From assembly GCA_047495785.1 (NCBI GenBank), contig JBLDXI010000009.1:2480001-2544000 (forward strand): 64,000 bases of DNA, written 5' to 3'. How positions within the stretch are numbered: the stretch's first letter is position 1; every line of letters starts with the position of its first letter. A model generated the notes under the pieces. It was not told the DNA's origin. It saw only the letters and a list, made by a program, of their open reading frames with translations, and made no database searches. Source of the stretch: Lepidodermella squamata. Its lineage: Eukaryota; Gastrotricha. Positions 1 through 10,516 of this stretch are shown piece by piece. Both the position numbers and the translations under genes were made by a program.

Positions 1-206
1 ATCCATTCGGGTGCAATGTAATTGCTAAGGTCCAGGTCTTGAATGACGTTGGCAATGTTGTGCATAGATTCTGTCGCCGTTTTCGAGCAGCACCAGTTGT
101 TTTGAGAGCTTAAGCTTGAGAGGCGGCGTTTGATGGATTGAGTTGAGCGTCGCTTTCGAATTCGCCCAGAAAACCGCCGGATTGAGGACGCTGAACCAAG
201 GGACAT
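1..206 (-). CDS. N-terminal part of an unknown gene, cut by the window edge
   Basis: An open frame starts at ATG 206–204 and runs without a stop to base 1, giving 68 codons. The first ~35 residues are rich in Arg and Ser, and a more ordinary stretch follows, including MHNIANVIQDLDLSNYIAPEW. I chose this frame over the overlapping one on the same strand because the other hits a stop at about base 23 and lacks an ATG. The product is not recognised. It would be divergent from whatever lies to its right only if the FERM-like gene did not share its strand; both are on the minus strand. It could still be a chance open frame. Confidence 0.4.
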   Translation of the reverse strand, partial: MSLGSASSIRRFSGRIRKRRSTQSIKRRLSSLSSQNNWCCSKTATESMHNIANVIQDLDLSNYIAPEW

Positions 207-509
207 TCGCTCCCAAAAAGTATGGCCTCTGGAATCAACGGACGCTCCTTTTCGACTGCGTGCATTGTTGTACAACGGTTTCACGGTTACACCGGGTTTT
301 CGAGAGTCTCTTTCAAAAATAAAAAACGAGCACATCATTGTGTACTTTCGGTTTTGCCATCTTAATTTTAACTAAATCTGAAAAACCCAATTCTAAACCC
401 GTTGGTGTTTTCTCATATCTATTTCGGGAGAGTTCCTTAGTATTTAGGGATCAGGTGCCATTTATTGGTACTCGGCATGACCCGGGGGAGGATGAAACAA
501 AATGATATT
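207..509. other. spacer with a poly(A) signal
   Basis: No gene is seen. The complement of bases 453–458 reads AATAAA, about 55 bases past the stop of the minus-strand FERM-like gene, and is its likely poly(A) signal. Confidence 0.5.
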
Positions 510-2054
510 TTAATCGATAGTAACCTTAGGGGGACTTCCTGAAGGTACGAAATTAGGAAATTGAAGTTCCGGATAGGATGTGATCCTAAGTTTATGCTTA
601 TCTAACCGCCGGGATAGCCATGATCTCAATTGTGGGAAACATCTGAGGTCAGCCTGAATATAATAGGCCGCGGGCCCATCGGGTTGAAAAGCAAGATTGT
701 AGTGATACAACTTACAGTAAGATGTGTATGGCTGCCAGTTGAGCAGCTTCATCCAAACTACACGGCAGCTCGCCGTCTAGAATCATACGCTGATGACGGC
801 GATACTCACGATCCATGGTCGAATTCTGCCGCTCACAGAACAGCTGTTTTTCGCGTAGTAGATACTCACATTGTTCGATCTCACTGGATTTCCGCTCGTT
901 GAGCACCAGGCCCGTCCTAACCGTGTCATCAGAGAAGGCAACAGTCAACTGCTTGTGGCTCGCCTCCGTCAGCTCGAAAGCGCCGCCACTAGCCTGCTCC
1001 AGCCTGCCACATGACGACGCGGTGAGCAGATCGCCTGGCTTGAGCAAACCCACCGGGTTGGATGAACGCGCGCTACGGCTCTTCGAGTCACTGCTTATTC
1101 GGAAGACAGTTCGCGGGGCAGATTTCAGAAACTCGAAAGCCAACTGAGTCGCAACTGCCGCCTTATTGCTGTATGAAGACGTAGTAACGAGATCTGGCGC
1201 GGAGGACATTTCTTTCACGTCGGTAGCGTTGTTTTTCTTTGAAGAAGACATCGTGCAGTCCTAAACAATGATAACAAGATGCGGTGAAAAAAATTACGCT
1301 AAGCCGCAGGTAATATACATTTTAATTTCCCGCATTTTCCGTACTAAATTTTTCGTCCTTCCGTAAGCTAACTTCCAGGTCGATACGACGTCCTATGCAA
1401 TAATCGGGGACATTGTTGAATATTAAGATTGATTACTTATAACTACAAAAATCCCTGATTTAGGATTACTTCTAATTGCTACAAATAACGTACTTTTTCA
1501 TCGAAGAACTCTTGATCCGGAGTCTCTAGCCTTGTAATTTCGGCCGCCATTTGTAGCTGATGAAAGCTGAATGCCATAGTTGCGCGTGCCCCCAGTTCCG
1601 AATCGCTCGCATTCTTCTTCCTCGATTGCCACTCAGGTTTGCTCTTCGAACTGCCCAGCCAAGTCGGTAACCCCCAAAGACTGCTTCTGAGAGACTGGCC
1701 TTTCCCCTCAGATTCGCTCTCCTTACTCCTGAATATTCGGAAATAGCGTCGTCGGAGCCGCTTCGGGATTCGAAATGAACAGGGTGGAGCATCGACCGAG
1801 GAAGAAATTGTGCCGATCGACTTCGAGTTCCTTTCCACGATACCGCTAGTTTTGTTTAGCCGCTCGACACGACTCTGATGTGGCATCATGGCCGTCTTCC
1901 TATGCCGAGAACGAGACCCGGTCTGACTTCTCCTGATATTACCTAGGTCTTCGATACTTGCCATGCCGATATCAGCATTTGATATATCAATGCTCTGCTG
2001 TTTAACCACGCACCGTTTGGTTTTCTTAGGTTTACTGCCAGGGTCGGGCTCCAT
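510..2054 (-). CDS. FERM-domain-like protein, three exons
   Basis: Exons 2054–1494, 1260–716 and 642–510 join in frame (donors GTACGT and GTAAGT, acceptors TTGTTTAG and ACCTCAG) to give 412 residues. Residues 1–190 are basic and Ser-rich, as in a disordered region. The middle holds a segment with ...REYRRHQRMILDGELPCSLDEAAQLAAIH..., which resembles the start of the FERM F2 lobe, where an acidic/neutral stretch precedes E(A)xxLAAL. That would suggest a cytoskeleton–membrane adaptor, but the F3 lobe is not seen and the C-terminus is short. Membership in a precise family (FRMPD, talin or other) cannot be decided. The small exon 3 depends on an acceptor picked to keep the frame. Confidence 0.5.
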
Positions 2055-3500
2055 CGATTTCGAAGATAGTAGATAAACAATTAGAAACAATTAGTATAGT
2101 CTAGATAAACCCAAGAGAATTTAATTCGGGGGTTGTATTCAAATATTGGCCCTTGATGGTAAATATTCATGACAATGAGTGCATTGACAGCAATAAATTG
2201 ACCTAAAAAATCTGAGAATTAAATCAAAGACTATGATTAAAATTGAATCAAATTTCATATTTTTCACGCATCGCTCTATTATGAACTTGACCTAAGCCGT
2301 GGATAGGTTATATCCATCCTAAAGGTCACTCTGGGTGTAAACCATGCCATCCTAATTGGTGTTGGCTCACCATATGAGCGATGCGTGAATAATCGAACAT
2401 TCAATTTATTGAGATTTTAAACCCACTGACCAACCTAGTGCATATAAAGTGCATTTAGAGTACGATGATCTTTGACTTGCGGTTAATACTAAAATTGCAT
2501 AGATAACTATCGAAAATGCTAGATAGGTATATGAATATACGCATCGAGAGGTCTTCTATCGCCAATAATTATAGTCAATGCGAAGCAATTTTTTAGCTAA
2601 ATACGAAAAAAATTCAGCCGAATACCTACTGCGACATAGCTGTCAAGTCGATTTATCTCTATTTCGCGCGCTTTCCTATCACTCTCCGGAGCATGCATCC
2701 CCCGATTCGTGTATCGCTCAACTATTATCGCATATTATTTGAGTATTATTTCCCTCAGGTTTTTTTCACGCCTATCTATTGTAATACTTCCTGATTCGCT
2801 GAATACACTCGTCCTCGCAATCGATAATAAGGGCTCATCTTAATATCTCATAGCTGTATATTTTTCTGATAGAGCTACCTATTAAAATTGAGAGACGGAC
2901 TTCAGTACACTTCGCATTATCAAAAAGGCGTGAGTTTTTTTTCGCTTGGCCCACTTGAGCGGCTTCCGGCTTTTAAAATTACGCGCGACAAGATAATTCA
3001 CTTTAAAAACGAATGTTGAATGGAAATAAAACTGAAAATATATTATTTAAGGTAGAATTCCTGAAAAAAACCATCATTACTTTAAACTGAGAACAATTGA
3101 TTTCAGGTTATATGCCTATATTATATTGATTGCGCGATCCCGCACCTAATATATGATTGAAAGCGTAATAAAATTGTGCCGAGTTTCATGATCAGCAAAC
3201 CTTTTCCTTTGCCAGCAGAGAAATCAATAGGAACAGCTAAATCCATATCAGCGGGGAGTAATGCCACAATTACTTAACCTCGTTTTTCCATTCACACTTT
3301 GGAGAATATTGATCCTCCTTATAATACGCCGATTTCACAATTCTAAACACCTCTCAGTTTCAAATTTTATTTGGCATAAAGAATCATTTAGAGATTGAAA
3401 GCTGATGACGTTGGAAGCTTGGTGCTATTGATAAGACAATCTCATCAGATGAGTCACGTGATAACTGTCGAGCATGATGCGAAAAAGCTGAGTTGTCGAG
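2055..3500. other. AT-rich spacer without a gene
   Basis: No convincing coding frame is present on either strand. Apart from the inverted repeat near 2.3 kb I see only AT-rich sequence and short simple runs. Confidence 0.6.
2261..2390. repeat. small inverted-repeat (foldback) element
   Basis: The arms TTCACGCATCGCTC (2263–2276) and GAGCGATGCGTGAA (2376–2389) are reverse complements enclosing about 100 bases. Length and structure fit a MITE-type remnant. No clear target duplication is visible. Confidence 0.6.
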
Positions 3501-3502
3501 CT

Positions 3503-3727
3503 TTATTTAGCAGCGCAGTTGCACGGATTGCATGTGCATGGGTTGCAGCAAGCGCACGATGACGGCTTGTTGGCGGCAGTCGAGCAATTGCAAGGATTGC
3601 AAGAGCATGGGTTGCAGGCACAGGCGGCCGTCTTATTGGCCGTGCTGCAGCATCCGCCAGCTGCTACCTTCGACGCACACTGGCACGGGTTGCAGGAACA
3701 CTTGTCACAGGCACAGCAGGAAGGCAT
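3503..3727 (-). CDS. metallothionein-like cysteine-rich protein
   Basis: This single coding exon encodes 74 residues, 22 of them Cys (about 30%), with no aromatic residues. Cysteines fall in CxC and CxxC spacing and in repeated CNPCxC blocks (two back-to-back CNPC units near residues 38–47 and 62–71), separated by AANK-type linkers. This is the composition of metallothioneins, which bind Zn, Cd or Cu in the cytosol through thiolate clusters. A splice-acceptor-like TTAATTTCCAG sits five bases before the ATG, so a 5' UTR intron or a trans-splice site is likely. The stop codon overlaps an AATAAA (GCTAAATAAA). The repeat layout differs from vertebrate metallothionein, so the family is assigned by composition, not by alignment. 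Confidence 0.75.
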   Translation of the reverse strand: MPSCCACDKCSCNPCQCASKVAAGGCCSTANKTAACACNPCSCNPCNCSTAANKPSSCACCNPCTCNPCNCAAK

Positions 3728-3993
3728 TTTGGCTGGAAATTAAGAAATATCGAGCAAAAAATCTATAATAAAAAAGACACCAATTAGTAAGTATAACTGG
3801 CCCCAGAAAGGATTGAAGCATTGGTAATTGAGAATTTTCCAACATTTAAATACAAAAGAAGCTTCTAGAATGAAGCCGTGAGTAGTGTTGTTGTCGACTA
3901 TAAGACGGTAAATGTTGAGAGTAATGAGAGAAGCATTAGAAAACAAATGCCTAGTACACACCGAGCTGGTGTTTAAATAAGCTTGAACTTGAC

Positions 3994-4027
3994 GTAAACA
4001 TACACGAGCGAAATTCGCGCTGTTTAC
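3994..4027. promoter_or_regulatory. dyad of two forkhead-type GTAAACA sites
   Basis: GTAAACA (3994–4000) and TGTTTAC (4021–4027) face each other around an inner palindrome GCGAAATTCGC. It lies about 270 bases upstream of the metallothionein ATG. GTAAACA matches the forkhead-factor core; use as a regulatory site is inferred. Confidence 0.35.
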
Positions 4028-4353
4028 TCAGATCTCTCGACAACAGAAGTTGGAATAAGACAGAACAAAGTTAAGAAAACGCGGGACTCGTCCTCTCTAG
4101 CGAAAAGCCTGTAGCGTCCATCTTTAAAATGTTATTAAAATTCAAATTTTGATAAAGATTGTAATAAATTGTTATGACCAGCTTGAAAACGTGGGGCGAT
4201 CGCGTGTGGTATGAGGTGGCGCGTGCTCAGAAATTTGTGGAGCATCTGATAATCGAACAATAAGGCGCATGAACTATTATTTTTTTGTTAACCCCGCTAT
4301 TGTCCGAAACAAACACTCATGCGTAAAATTTTCGAAAAATTCCAGAAAAAGTA

Positions 4354-4923
4354 TACCGTATTTGCCCGAAAATAAGCCGGGTCCCAAATACAAGCCCGTG
4401 GGCTTCTATTATGGGGCGGGCCTTTATTCGGGTACCAAAATTGAAATCAAAACCTGCGGCCAACTCGCATAAGTAATTCACTGAATTGCAATATTTTTCT
4501 TTGTTCAACAATAAATTCTACTGAAATTGATCGAATTTTTCAAATTGAAATGACTCAGATTCTCCGTTATTGCAAATGCTAATTCGTTATGAAAACTGGC
4601 AGCATTCGTTATGAAATCGCAAATTTTATTATTCATACCTGTGAGGGTTGCATGCCAGCTGATATTGTTTGATGTTTTCCAACGTGATTTTATCCTGCTA
4701 GCGTCAGGTTTAAATGGTTGAAATGACGAATAAAGGTGTAAGTATTAAATCTTGTTTTTTTTAACATTGTTGGTCGTTTTCGCTGCCAAAACTCAAAAGT
4801 ACTTTCATATAAGCCCGGGGCCCTAATAGAAGCCCGGGCTTTTATATTTTTTTTGTTGAAAACGCTATAATTTCGAAATAGTACCCTAATATAAGCCGGG
4901 CTTTTATTCGGGCAAATACGGTA
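4354..4923. mobile_element. 570-base MITE with ACCGTATTTGCCCG ends
   Basis: The left end TACCGTATTTGCCCGAAA (4354–) and right end (reverse complement, –4923) match over about 25 bases. Inside each end are further inverted GCCCGGGCTT-type segments. There is no transposase. TA at each edge suggests a TA target duplication, as for Tc1/mariner-type elements. A shorter relative sits at 29436–29534. Confidence 0.7.
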
Positions 4924-6426
4924 GTATAGTAAAACACCCTATGATCGTGAATCACTGCATGCCTAAAGTGAACAAAATTTGTGTAACGGGATGCTGCTAA
5001 TGCTGAGTAATGGAAAAAAAACTCTGGCGACGAGAACTCTGTGAACTTTGAACCGTGAACGATTTTTTCGTGAACATCGGGTCGAATTCGCGTGTTTTTT
5101 ACTCAATCCGATGTATGTGAACGGAGTCAAAATTTCACAGACCACATTTTTACTCAACGAAAGAAAATCATTTTCATAAGCGATCAATTCACAAAAATTG
5201 TTTCTCCCGGTTTTCCAAATACGTACTACATCAAATTTGAAATTTATCGATTTATCGATTTTTGGTGATTTTTCCACGACTTCGTTAGAGAGGTCCATTT
5301 GGGGCCCCTTTCTAGATTTTGGTGGTGAAAGAAAATTGCATGAAAATCGGTTGATGTTGACAAGTCGTCCACCTGAAAAACAGGAAAAACAGATATTGGA
5401 TAATTTTGGAAAGTATAAAATTGCGGCTACGCAAATTTGTTTCCGAAATTGGGCCCGAAGGGTCGATAAAAGCTAAAAACTCACAATGCCATTTCGTATG
5501 CAAATGAGTGTGCAAAATTACCCGTCCAACTTTATGCAAAAATCAGAAAATTGATATAAAATCCCTAAAAAATCAGAAAATCACCAGAAATTGTCCACTA
5601 ATCAGAAAGCGCCCTAATATACCAATTCATACCAATTCTCAGAATACTTTGAGCAGAAATAAATTCTCTGGAATTAAAAAAGTTTATTTCCACGGTATTG
5701 ACTGGACTCCAGAAAAAAATCCATGCTTTTGGTAGATGAATTTCGTTGTTTGTAGATGAATTAGTGTGAATTTGGCATGAATTCAGATTGAAAATGGAAA
5801 TTGGTGAATTAGGATACTCCCAGGGCCCCAATTGAGGGGAATTCACAAGCTCAAAGCACACCCAATTATGGTGATTCTTTTCTGGTGAGTGAAAATGGCA
5901 TCATGGCATCGAATATTTTTTTATGAATAATTTTTTGCATTTTTCAATATAACGGTATGAAGAAAGCATAATTAACGGTAACATAGTTGCGATGACGCGA
6001 ATAAAATGGTGTCGCGTACTTTCTTTCACCTGTCCCTATCGGTTGCTGATCCGAAAAATCAATGAAATTATGTTTTTTCACGCCTTATATGAGCTTTCTA
6101 TGGCTGGGCTCTACGGCACACACCGCGGCGTAAAAATTGGGTCAATCGAGTGGCAATCAAGCCCTCTAATTATGTGATATTCATTAGCATCAAAGTACTT
6201 TCAAGGACGTCGAATAATCGATATTAGAACCTCATGTCTTCCTGATATATCCTGAACGAGCAAACAATCCGAATGTTGAATAATTATGCTAATAAACTGT
6301 CTCAAGTTGTCTTGCCGTAGTATGGAAATAAATATTAATCGAAAATACAACTGCGTTTTTTTGAGACCTTCCAATGTCATCACCACCAGCAAAAAATATT
6401 GCCGAAACCACTGATCCGTTGCATTA
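4924..6426. other. spacer without a supported gene
   Basis: The open frames here (up to about 110 codons) are AT-rich, lack consistent splice sites and recall no protein family. I see no RNA gene or repeat array. Confidence 0.5.
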
Positions 6427-6752
6427 ATGCTAAGTAAGTGGCTATCTTCTGGTATCGGCAACATGCTAAAATTCCAATACCATTGTTATCACATCGTCAT
6501 TTTGAGATGTTTCCTTTTATTTTGCACTCAGCTCTCGCCGAGCAGATGATACTGGCCACACTGGCCGGCGGCTTGTTTTTCGTCATGGTCATCGTGCTTG
6601 GCTTGTTCTGGCAGAGATACGAGAAAGTTCGCCGCATGCGATCGTCCATCATCATTCCGACAAAGGGCCAGCCTAAACATGTTCGTATCTATGTGAAACC
6701 GTTCGGTAAAAGCCGGCGTTTGTGCTCTCCTAACCAAGACAAATTTAATTAA
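6427..6752 (+). CDS. small single-pass membrane protein, two exons
   Basis: A seven-base first exon (ATGCTAA, 6427–6433) with a GTAAGT donor joins 6532–6752 after a TTTTGCACTCAG acceptor, in frame, giving 75 residues. Residues 8–24 form one hydrophobic helix (MILATLAGGLFFVMVIVLG). A basic RYEKVRRMR stretch follows, placing the tail in the cytosol by the positive-inside rule, then a basic tail of about 40 residues. AATAAA at 6876–6881 gives a 3' end. It resembles small integral membrane proteins in architecture only, and the function is unknown. It could instead start at the internal ATG 6545 without the tiny exon. Confidence 0.6.
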
Positions 6753-7070
6753 TCCGCCTTATATTTCAGAATTCAAAATAGGCGCTCCTCTCTTCTCGAC
6801 TCCTCAAACAACCGGCTCGAATCAAAATTGAAAATCTCATTTTTCCTATTCATTCCTTTTGAATCATTGATGTGGAATAAAATATTGTCCTATAGGCCTA
6901 CACACTTTTCGAATTACGTCACTTGGTGAGGTTCATCGCGAACATTTCATGGACGGATGGAGGATATTAAGAGGGGGACATGCACATGCAGGAAATTAGA
7001 TTACAACGCGACAGGGAGCGTCTAAAAGCCTCGCATCGGTTCATTTTCTCGAAGAACGCCAACTTTTGAA

Positions 7071-7442
7071 ATGACCAATTTTGCTTGTCTGGCTGCGATA
7101 CTTTTCGTCGTGATCGCTTCACTCTGGAGCGGTTCAGATGCGTTCAAGCACACGTGTCCCCATCCTAACCCAACTGGTCCGAAATTGGGCATTTGCGGGC
7201 GAGCACTTCTGACAAAGCTGAAGAGCACTTGCGAGGCATTTGGCAGGAACGTTCATTTCGCATCGCCGAAAAATGAAGGCAATGCCAACCAAGCGCCCGA
7301 GTTCAAGCGCCACGTTCGAGATGTTGAATTCAATAAACAATCTGGGGCTAATAGCAACGTCAACTGGACGCCGCAGAACATCATCTGCGAGTGCTGCTAT
7401 AACCAGTGCACAACGCGCGATTTGCTGGCTTTCTGCATCTAA
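7071..7442 (+). CDS. insulin-like peptide precursor 1
   Basis: This 123-residue secreted precursor starts with a hydrophobic signal peptide (residues 1–24). The B-chain region has Cys in HTCPHP then CGRALLTKLKSTC, with 11 residues between the last two as in insulin. A connecting region follows. The A chain CECCYNQCTTRDLLAFC keeps the insulin CC-x3-C-x8-C pattern plus an extra upstream Cys. The eight cysteines (three in B, five in A) imply four disulfides, the pattern of molluscan insulin-related peptides. A KR pair lies in the connecting peptide. It should be a ligand of an insulin-type receptor tyrosine kinase. AATAAA is at 7499–7504. It is the first of five tandem copies and has no intron. 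Confidence 0.88.
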   Translation: MTNFACLAAILFVVIASLWSGSDAFKHTCPHPNPTGPKLGICGRALLTKLKSTCEAFGRNVHFASPKNEGNANQAPEFKRHVRDVEFNKQSGANSNVNWTPQNIICECCYNQCTTRDLLAFCI

Positions 7443-7726
7443 ACCTGATGTTTTGCATATTGTGAGCATGACGAAATTACCTGTCGTGTATCAGTTGTAA
7501 TAAAAACATTGGTCATTTTTGAGCCGCGTTTTTTTTACATTCATCCTTTGACCTTTTGGCAGGATGTTTTCTGAACAGGTATGAGCCAAAACAGGTTTCT
7601 CGCCACGCCAGAGTGAGAACGCGAAGGTCAGATAAAATGTTAATTCAAGTTAAATTTAAATTTTTCAAGTCAAGTTGTAAACATCATCGCCGTCAATTCG
7701 ATCCAGAATTAGCGTTCGAGCTCAGC

Positions 7727-7733
7727 TATAAAT
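7727..7733 (+). promoter_or_regulatory. TATA box of insulin-like gene 2
   Basis: TATAAAT stands 69 bases before the ATG at 7802. Confidence 0.55.
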
Positions 7734-7801
7734 ATGATGGAGCAAGCAGTTAAAACTTTATTTATGGTTTTTATAAAATAAGTAAAATTTTTGGATCAAG
7801 C

Positions 7802-8155
7802 ATGCGTTCACGTTTTTCGAGCATTTTTCATTTTGTTTTTCTGGGCGTCTTACTTCTCATTATCTGCGACAACGCTGAAGCTGCGTGGAAACATTACTGC
7901 CCGAGGCCGGTTTGGAATAAAGCTGAATGGAAAGGCGTCTGTGGCAACAAATTGGCGGCATTGGTGAAAAAATCGTGCATCAGTTATTACAGCGCCAATC
8001 CTTCAGCCAAAAGGCATCTTGCGTTCGAGAAAAATGTCTCACGGCTCGTTCGTAGCACCAAAGATTCCTTAACGAGCAACTGGACCCCTTACAACATTGT
8101 ATGCGAATGCTGCTACAACGCGTGTACGATGAAGGATATTTTGGAGTTCTGCTGA
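7802..8155 (+). CDS. insulin-like peptide precursor 2
   Basis: This 117-residue precursor has a signal peptide at residues 1–28 ending near EAA. The B chain reads HYCPRP...GVCGNKLAALVKKSC, with CG and then 11 residues to the third Cys. The A chain CECCYNACTMKDILEFC ends the protein. All eight cysteines of copy 1 are kept. KR occurs in the connecting region (SAKRHL), and NVS is a possible N-glycosylation site there. The ATG at 7802 is chosen because it opens the signal peptide. AATAAA is seen only further on, at about 8328. Closest copies are genes 1 and 3. Confidence 0.88.
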   Translation: MRSRFSSIFHFVFLGVLLLIICDNAEAAWKHYCPRPVWNKAEWKGVCGNKLAALVKKSCISYYSANPSAKRHLAFEKNVSRLVRSTKDSLTSNWTPYNIVCECCYNACTMKDILEFC

Positions 8156-8958
8156 ATCCTGATAATAATAATTTCGAAAACTTTGTTTCAATTTTACAGA
8201 GCCTATAACTTTTTGCCACAAATCAGTCAACCTCCTTTGTCTCTAAGTATTTCCTTTTCAATCCTCTTTCGATTCAACCAATTATCTACCGTAAATGTCG
8301 GATTTTGTAGATGGACATTTCTGGAGGAATAAAATGCTATCTCAGTCCAATAGATGACCTTGAATGTTTGGAAGGATTCCAACGTCTATTCATGCTACCC
8401 TTATAGTTCGGTATTTAGGGTAAATTTCAAAGAAAAAGAAGCTATGTAGTATGGCCATGATGCTGTCGTACAGATGGTCGCCACTTGAATTTCAATAAAA
8501 TAGTTCACAATAAAAATGGCATTGGGTCATTGTTATTCAAAACGTCTGATGAATCATCTGTTGAACCCGCTAGTTTTTTGACGATTACTTATCCGTCATC
8601 TCTATTCTTTATCCGATGGAGTTCCTATCTTTCTTATCTTCAAGCTCGGTTGTTCCAAGATGAATTTATGGTAACTAACTTCATTATAAATTTTAACGAA
8701 CGTACTTTTATATCGCTAACACCTTTCTGAATTATCAGTAAAAAGAATAAGGTGGACGCATTGAATTGGCTAAATAAATGATGAAATGTGTGCTCATGAT
8801 GATGATTCATTTACAAACGCTGGTGGGTCTCATTTGCGATTCAGAGCATCGGATGCTATGCGGAATAAAATGCGGGGTGTATACGTTGGTTCCAGTATAT
8901 CAGTTGTTTCAGATGAGAGCAGATATTAGCTAATTTTTCTAAACCACCAACATCATCA
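8156..8958. other. spacer before eIF1
   Basis: No gene is seen. An acceptor-like TTGTTTCAG near 8900, about 50 bases before the eIF1 ATG, could mark a 5' UTR intron or trans-splice site of eIF1. Confidence 0.4.
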
Positions 8959-9306
8959 ATGAACGAAATACAGTTTAACAATACGTTGGATCCGTTCAAT
9001 GAAACGGATCCTGATGCTAAGGGAGTCGACACTCAAACCATCCAGCAGGAGCCGATTCATATTCGAATTCAACAAAGGAAAGGCCGCAAAACGCTGACGA
9101 CAGTTCAGGGAATCAACCCTGCGTACGATCTGAAGAAAATTGCCAAGTACTGCAAGCGAGAATTCTGCTGCAACGGAACGGTGGTCGAGCATCCAGAATT
9201 CGGCGATGTCATTCAATTTTCTGGCGACCAGCGCGATAACATCAAAGACTTTCTTATTAAAATAAAATTAGCATCCGGCAGCCAAATAAAGGTTCACGGC
9301 TTCTAG
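8959..9306 (+). CDS. EIF1: translation initiation factor eIF1 (SUI1)
   Basis: This intronless gene encodes 115 residues, the usual eIF1 length. The SUI1 fold runs from about residue 30 to the end: IHIRIQQRKGRKTLTTVQGI, then DLKKIAKYCKREFCCNGTVVEHPEFGDVIQFSGDQR, ending KVHGF as in other animals. eIF1 binds the 40S ribosomal subunit near the P site and enforces AUG selection during scanning. The N-terminal 28 residues are acidic and less conserved, as is normal. AATAAA is at 9352–9357. It is a housekeeping gene placed inside the insulin-like cluster, with no functional link implied. Confidence 0.95.
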   Translation: MNEIQFNNTLDPFNETDPDAKGVDTQTIQQEPIHIRIQQRKGRKTLTTVQGINPAYDLKKIAKYCKREFCCNGTVVEHPEFGDVIQFSGDQRDNIKDFLIKIKLASGSQIKVHGF

Positions 9307-9547
9307 ACATTTTCACTATCAAAAAGATGCCATATGTTCACTTTTGGCAATAATAAAACGTTATCGCGATGAACTCGGTGAGTGTGCTAACGACTTCATG
9401 AGAATTGAGTCTATAGCGAATATATATAAGCTGAATCATTTTCAATTTTTTAGTATCTGGTAACAGGATCTGACGTGGGAATTTTTTTATCATACGTAGT
9501 TTTTTTGTCAGTAAACAAGCGATAATATGAGTAACGAGAGGGCGGCA

Positions 9548-9553
9548 TATAAA
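9548..9553 (+). promoter_or_regulatory. TATA box of insulin-like gene 3
   Basis: TATAAA stands 48 bases before the ATG at 9596. A second TATAAA follows 13 bases later. Confidence 0.55.
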
Positions 9554-9595
9554 CTGCTTCTATAAACGGAAACATCCCAGTCCGAAATTCTGCAA

Positions 9596-9892
9596 ATGGT
9601 ACCTATTAAATCATTCATTTTCTTCGCAATTCTGATCGCGATTCCAGTTGCGGAAACATATCGCCACTACTGCCCCCATCCGAGGAGGCCACCGTACTAC
9701 GGCATCTGCGGTAATCATTTGATGAAACAGATCAGCGATATATGCCGAGTGTACCGAGGTCCTGGCTACACGTTGCCACCGAACTTTCTGCGCACTTCAA
9801 CTGGCAAGAAAAAAGTCTGGAAGCCGCAGAATTTGCTGTGCGAGTGCTGCTACAACGCCTGCTCTGCCACTGACATCATGCCTCATTGCTGA
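9596..9892 (+). CDS. insulin-like peptide precursor 3
   Basis: The shortest copy, 98 residues, has a signal peptide at residues 1–21. The B region is YRHYCPHPRRPPYYGICG followed by NHLMKQISDIC, with the insulin spacing. The connecting segment is only ~35 residues and contains GKKK, a candidate cleavage site. The A chain is CECCYNACSATDIMPHC. B-chain similarity to copy 4 (CPHPRRPPY.GIC) shows a recent duplication. AATAAA lies at 9981–9986. It is a secreted hormone by inference from the family. Confidence 0.88.
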   Translation: MVPIKSFIFFAILIAIPVAETYRHYCPHPRRPPYYGICGNHLMKQISDICRVYRGPGYTLPPNFLRTSTGKKKVWKPQNLLCECCYNACSATDIMPHC

Positions 9893-10153
9893 CATGAATA
9901 TTAACCCGGGTTAATCAGAACTCAGAACTATTCCTTGTTGTTTTGCACTTAGTGTAATTAATGATTATTTTTCGACTCAAAATAAACAGCATGAAATGTC
10001 TGAATTAGAGGGTTATAATGTCATTTTTTGTCAGTATATCTTGACAAATTGTGATTTAATTCGCCCCCTGCGCCTACTTCGAGGTGTGGGCTAGTATTAT
10101 CAATTAACTCACTAAGCCACTGTCATCCCTTGTTGCTGCTGTCTCAATGCGCA

Positions 10154-10160
10154 TATAAAT
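10154..10160 (+). promoter_or_regulatory. TATA box of insulin-like gene 4
   Basis: TATAAAT stands 45 bases before the ATG at 10199, the same spacing as in gene 3. It also shows that the in-frame ATG-like codons further upstream are not the start. Confidence 0.55.
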
Positions 10161-10198
10161 ATCGACACAGGGCTGATTTTTTTTCGAAAAACAAATCA

Positions 10199-10516
10199 AT
10201 GTCAAAACGCCAGCTTAATTTACTCTCTTCTTTTTGGCTTTTCCTGTTCGCGTTGCTGCTGTTTTTGCCAGAACACGCCAGTTCTTATCGCCACACGTGC
10301 CCACACCCGCGCCGGCCCCCCTACGACGGCATCTGCTCGCTGCGACTGCTGACCTGGATCAAGGAGATATGCCGAACTCACCGCCCGAACGCGAGGCGAA
10401 ATCACCTATTCCCGCGCTCAGCTCAAATTAACGCCGATGTTTGGCAACCTCAAAATGTCGTTTGCGAGTGCTGCTATAATAAATGCTCGGCAAGAGACAT
10501 TTTAGAAATTTGTTAA
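10199..10516 (+). CDS. insulin-like peptide precursor 4
   Basis: This precursor has 105 residues from ATG 10199, chosen because the TATA box lies inside the longer open frame and because the signal peptide (residues 1–31, with a long LLF run) begins here. The B region is YRHTCPHPRRPPYDGICSLRLLTWIKEIC. The usual CG after the second Cys is CS here, a change at a near-invariant insulin position. RR occurs in the connecting region. The A chain CECCYNKCSARDILEIC is canonical for this cluster. AATAAA is at 10580–10585. It is closest to copy 3. Confidence 0.87.
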   Translation: MSKRQLNLLSSFWLFLFALLLFLPEHASSYRHTCPHPRRPPYDGICSLRLLTWIKEICRTHRPNARRNHLFPRSAQINADVWQPQNVVCECCYNKCSARDILEIC

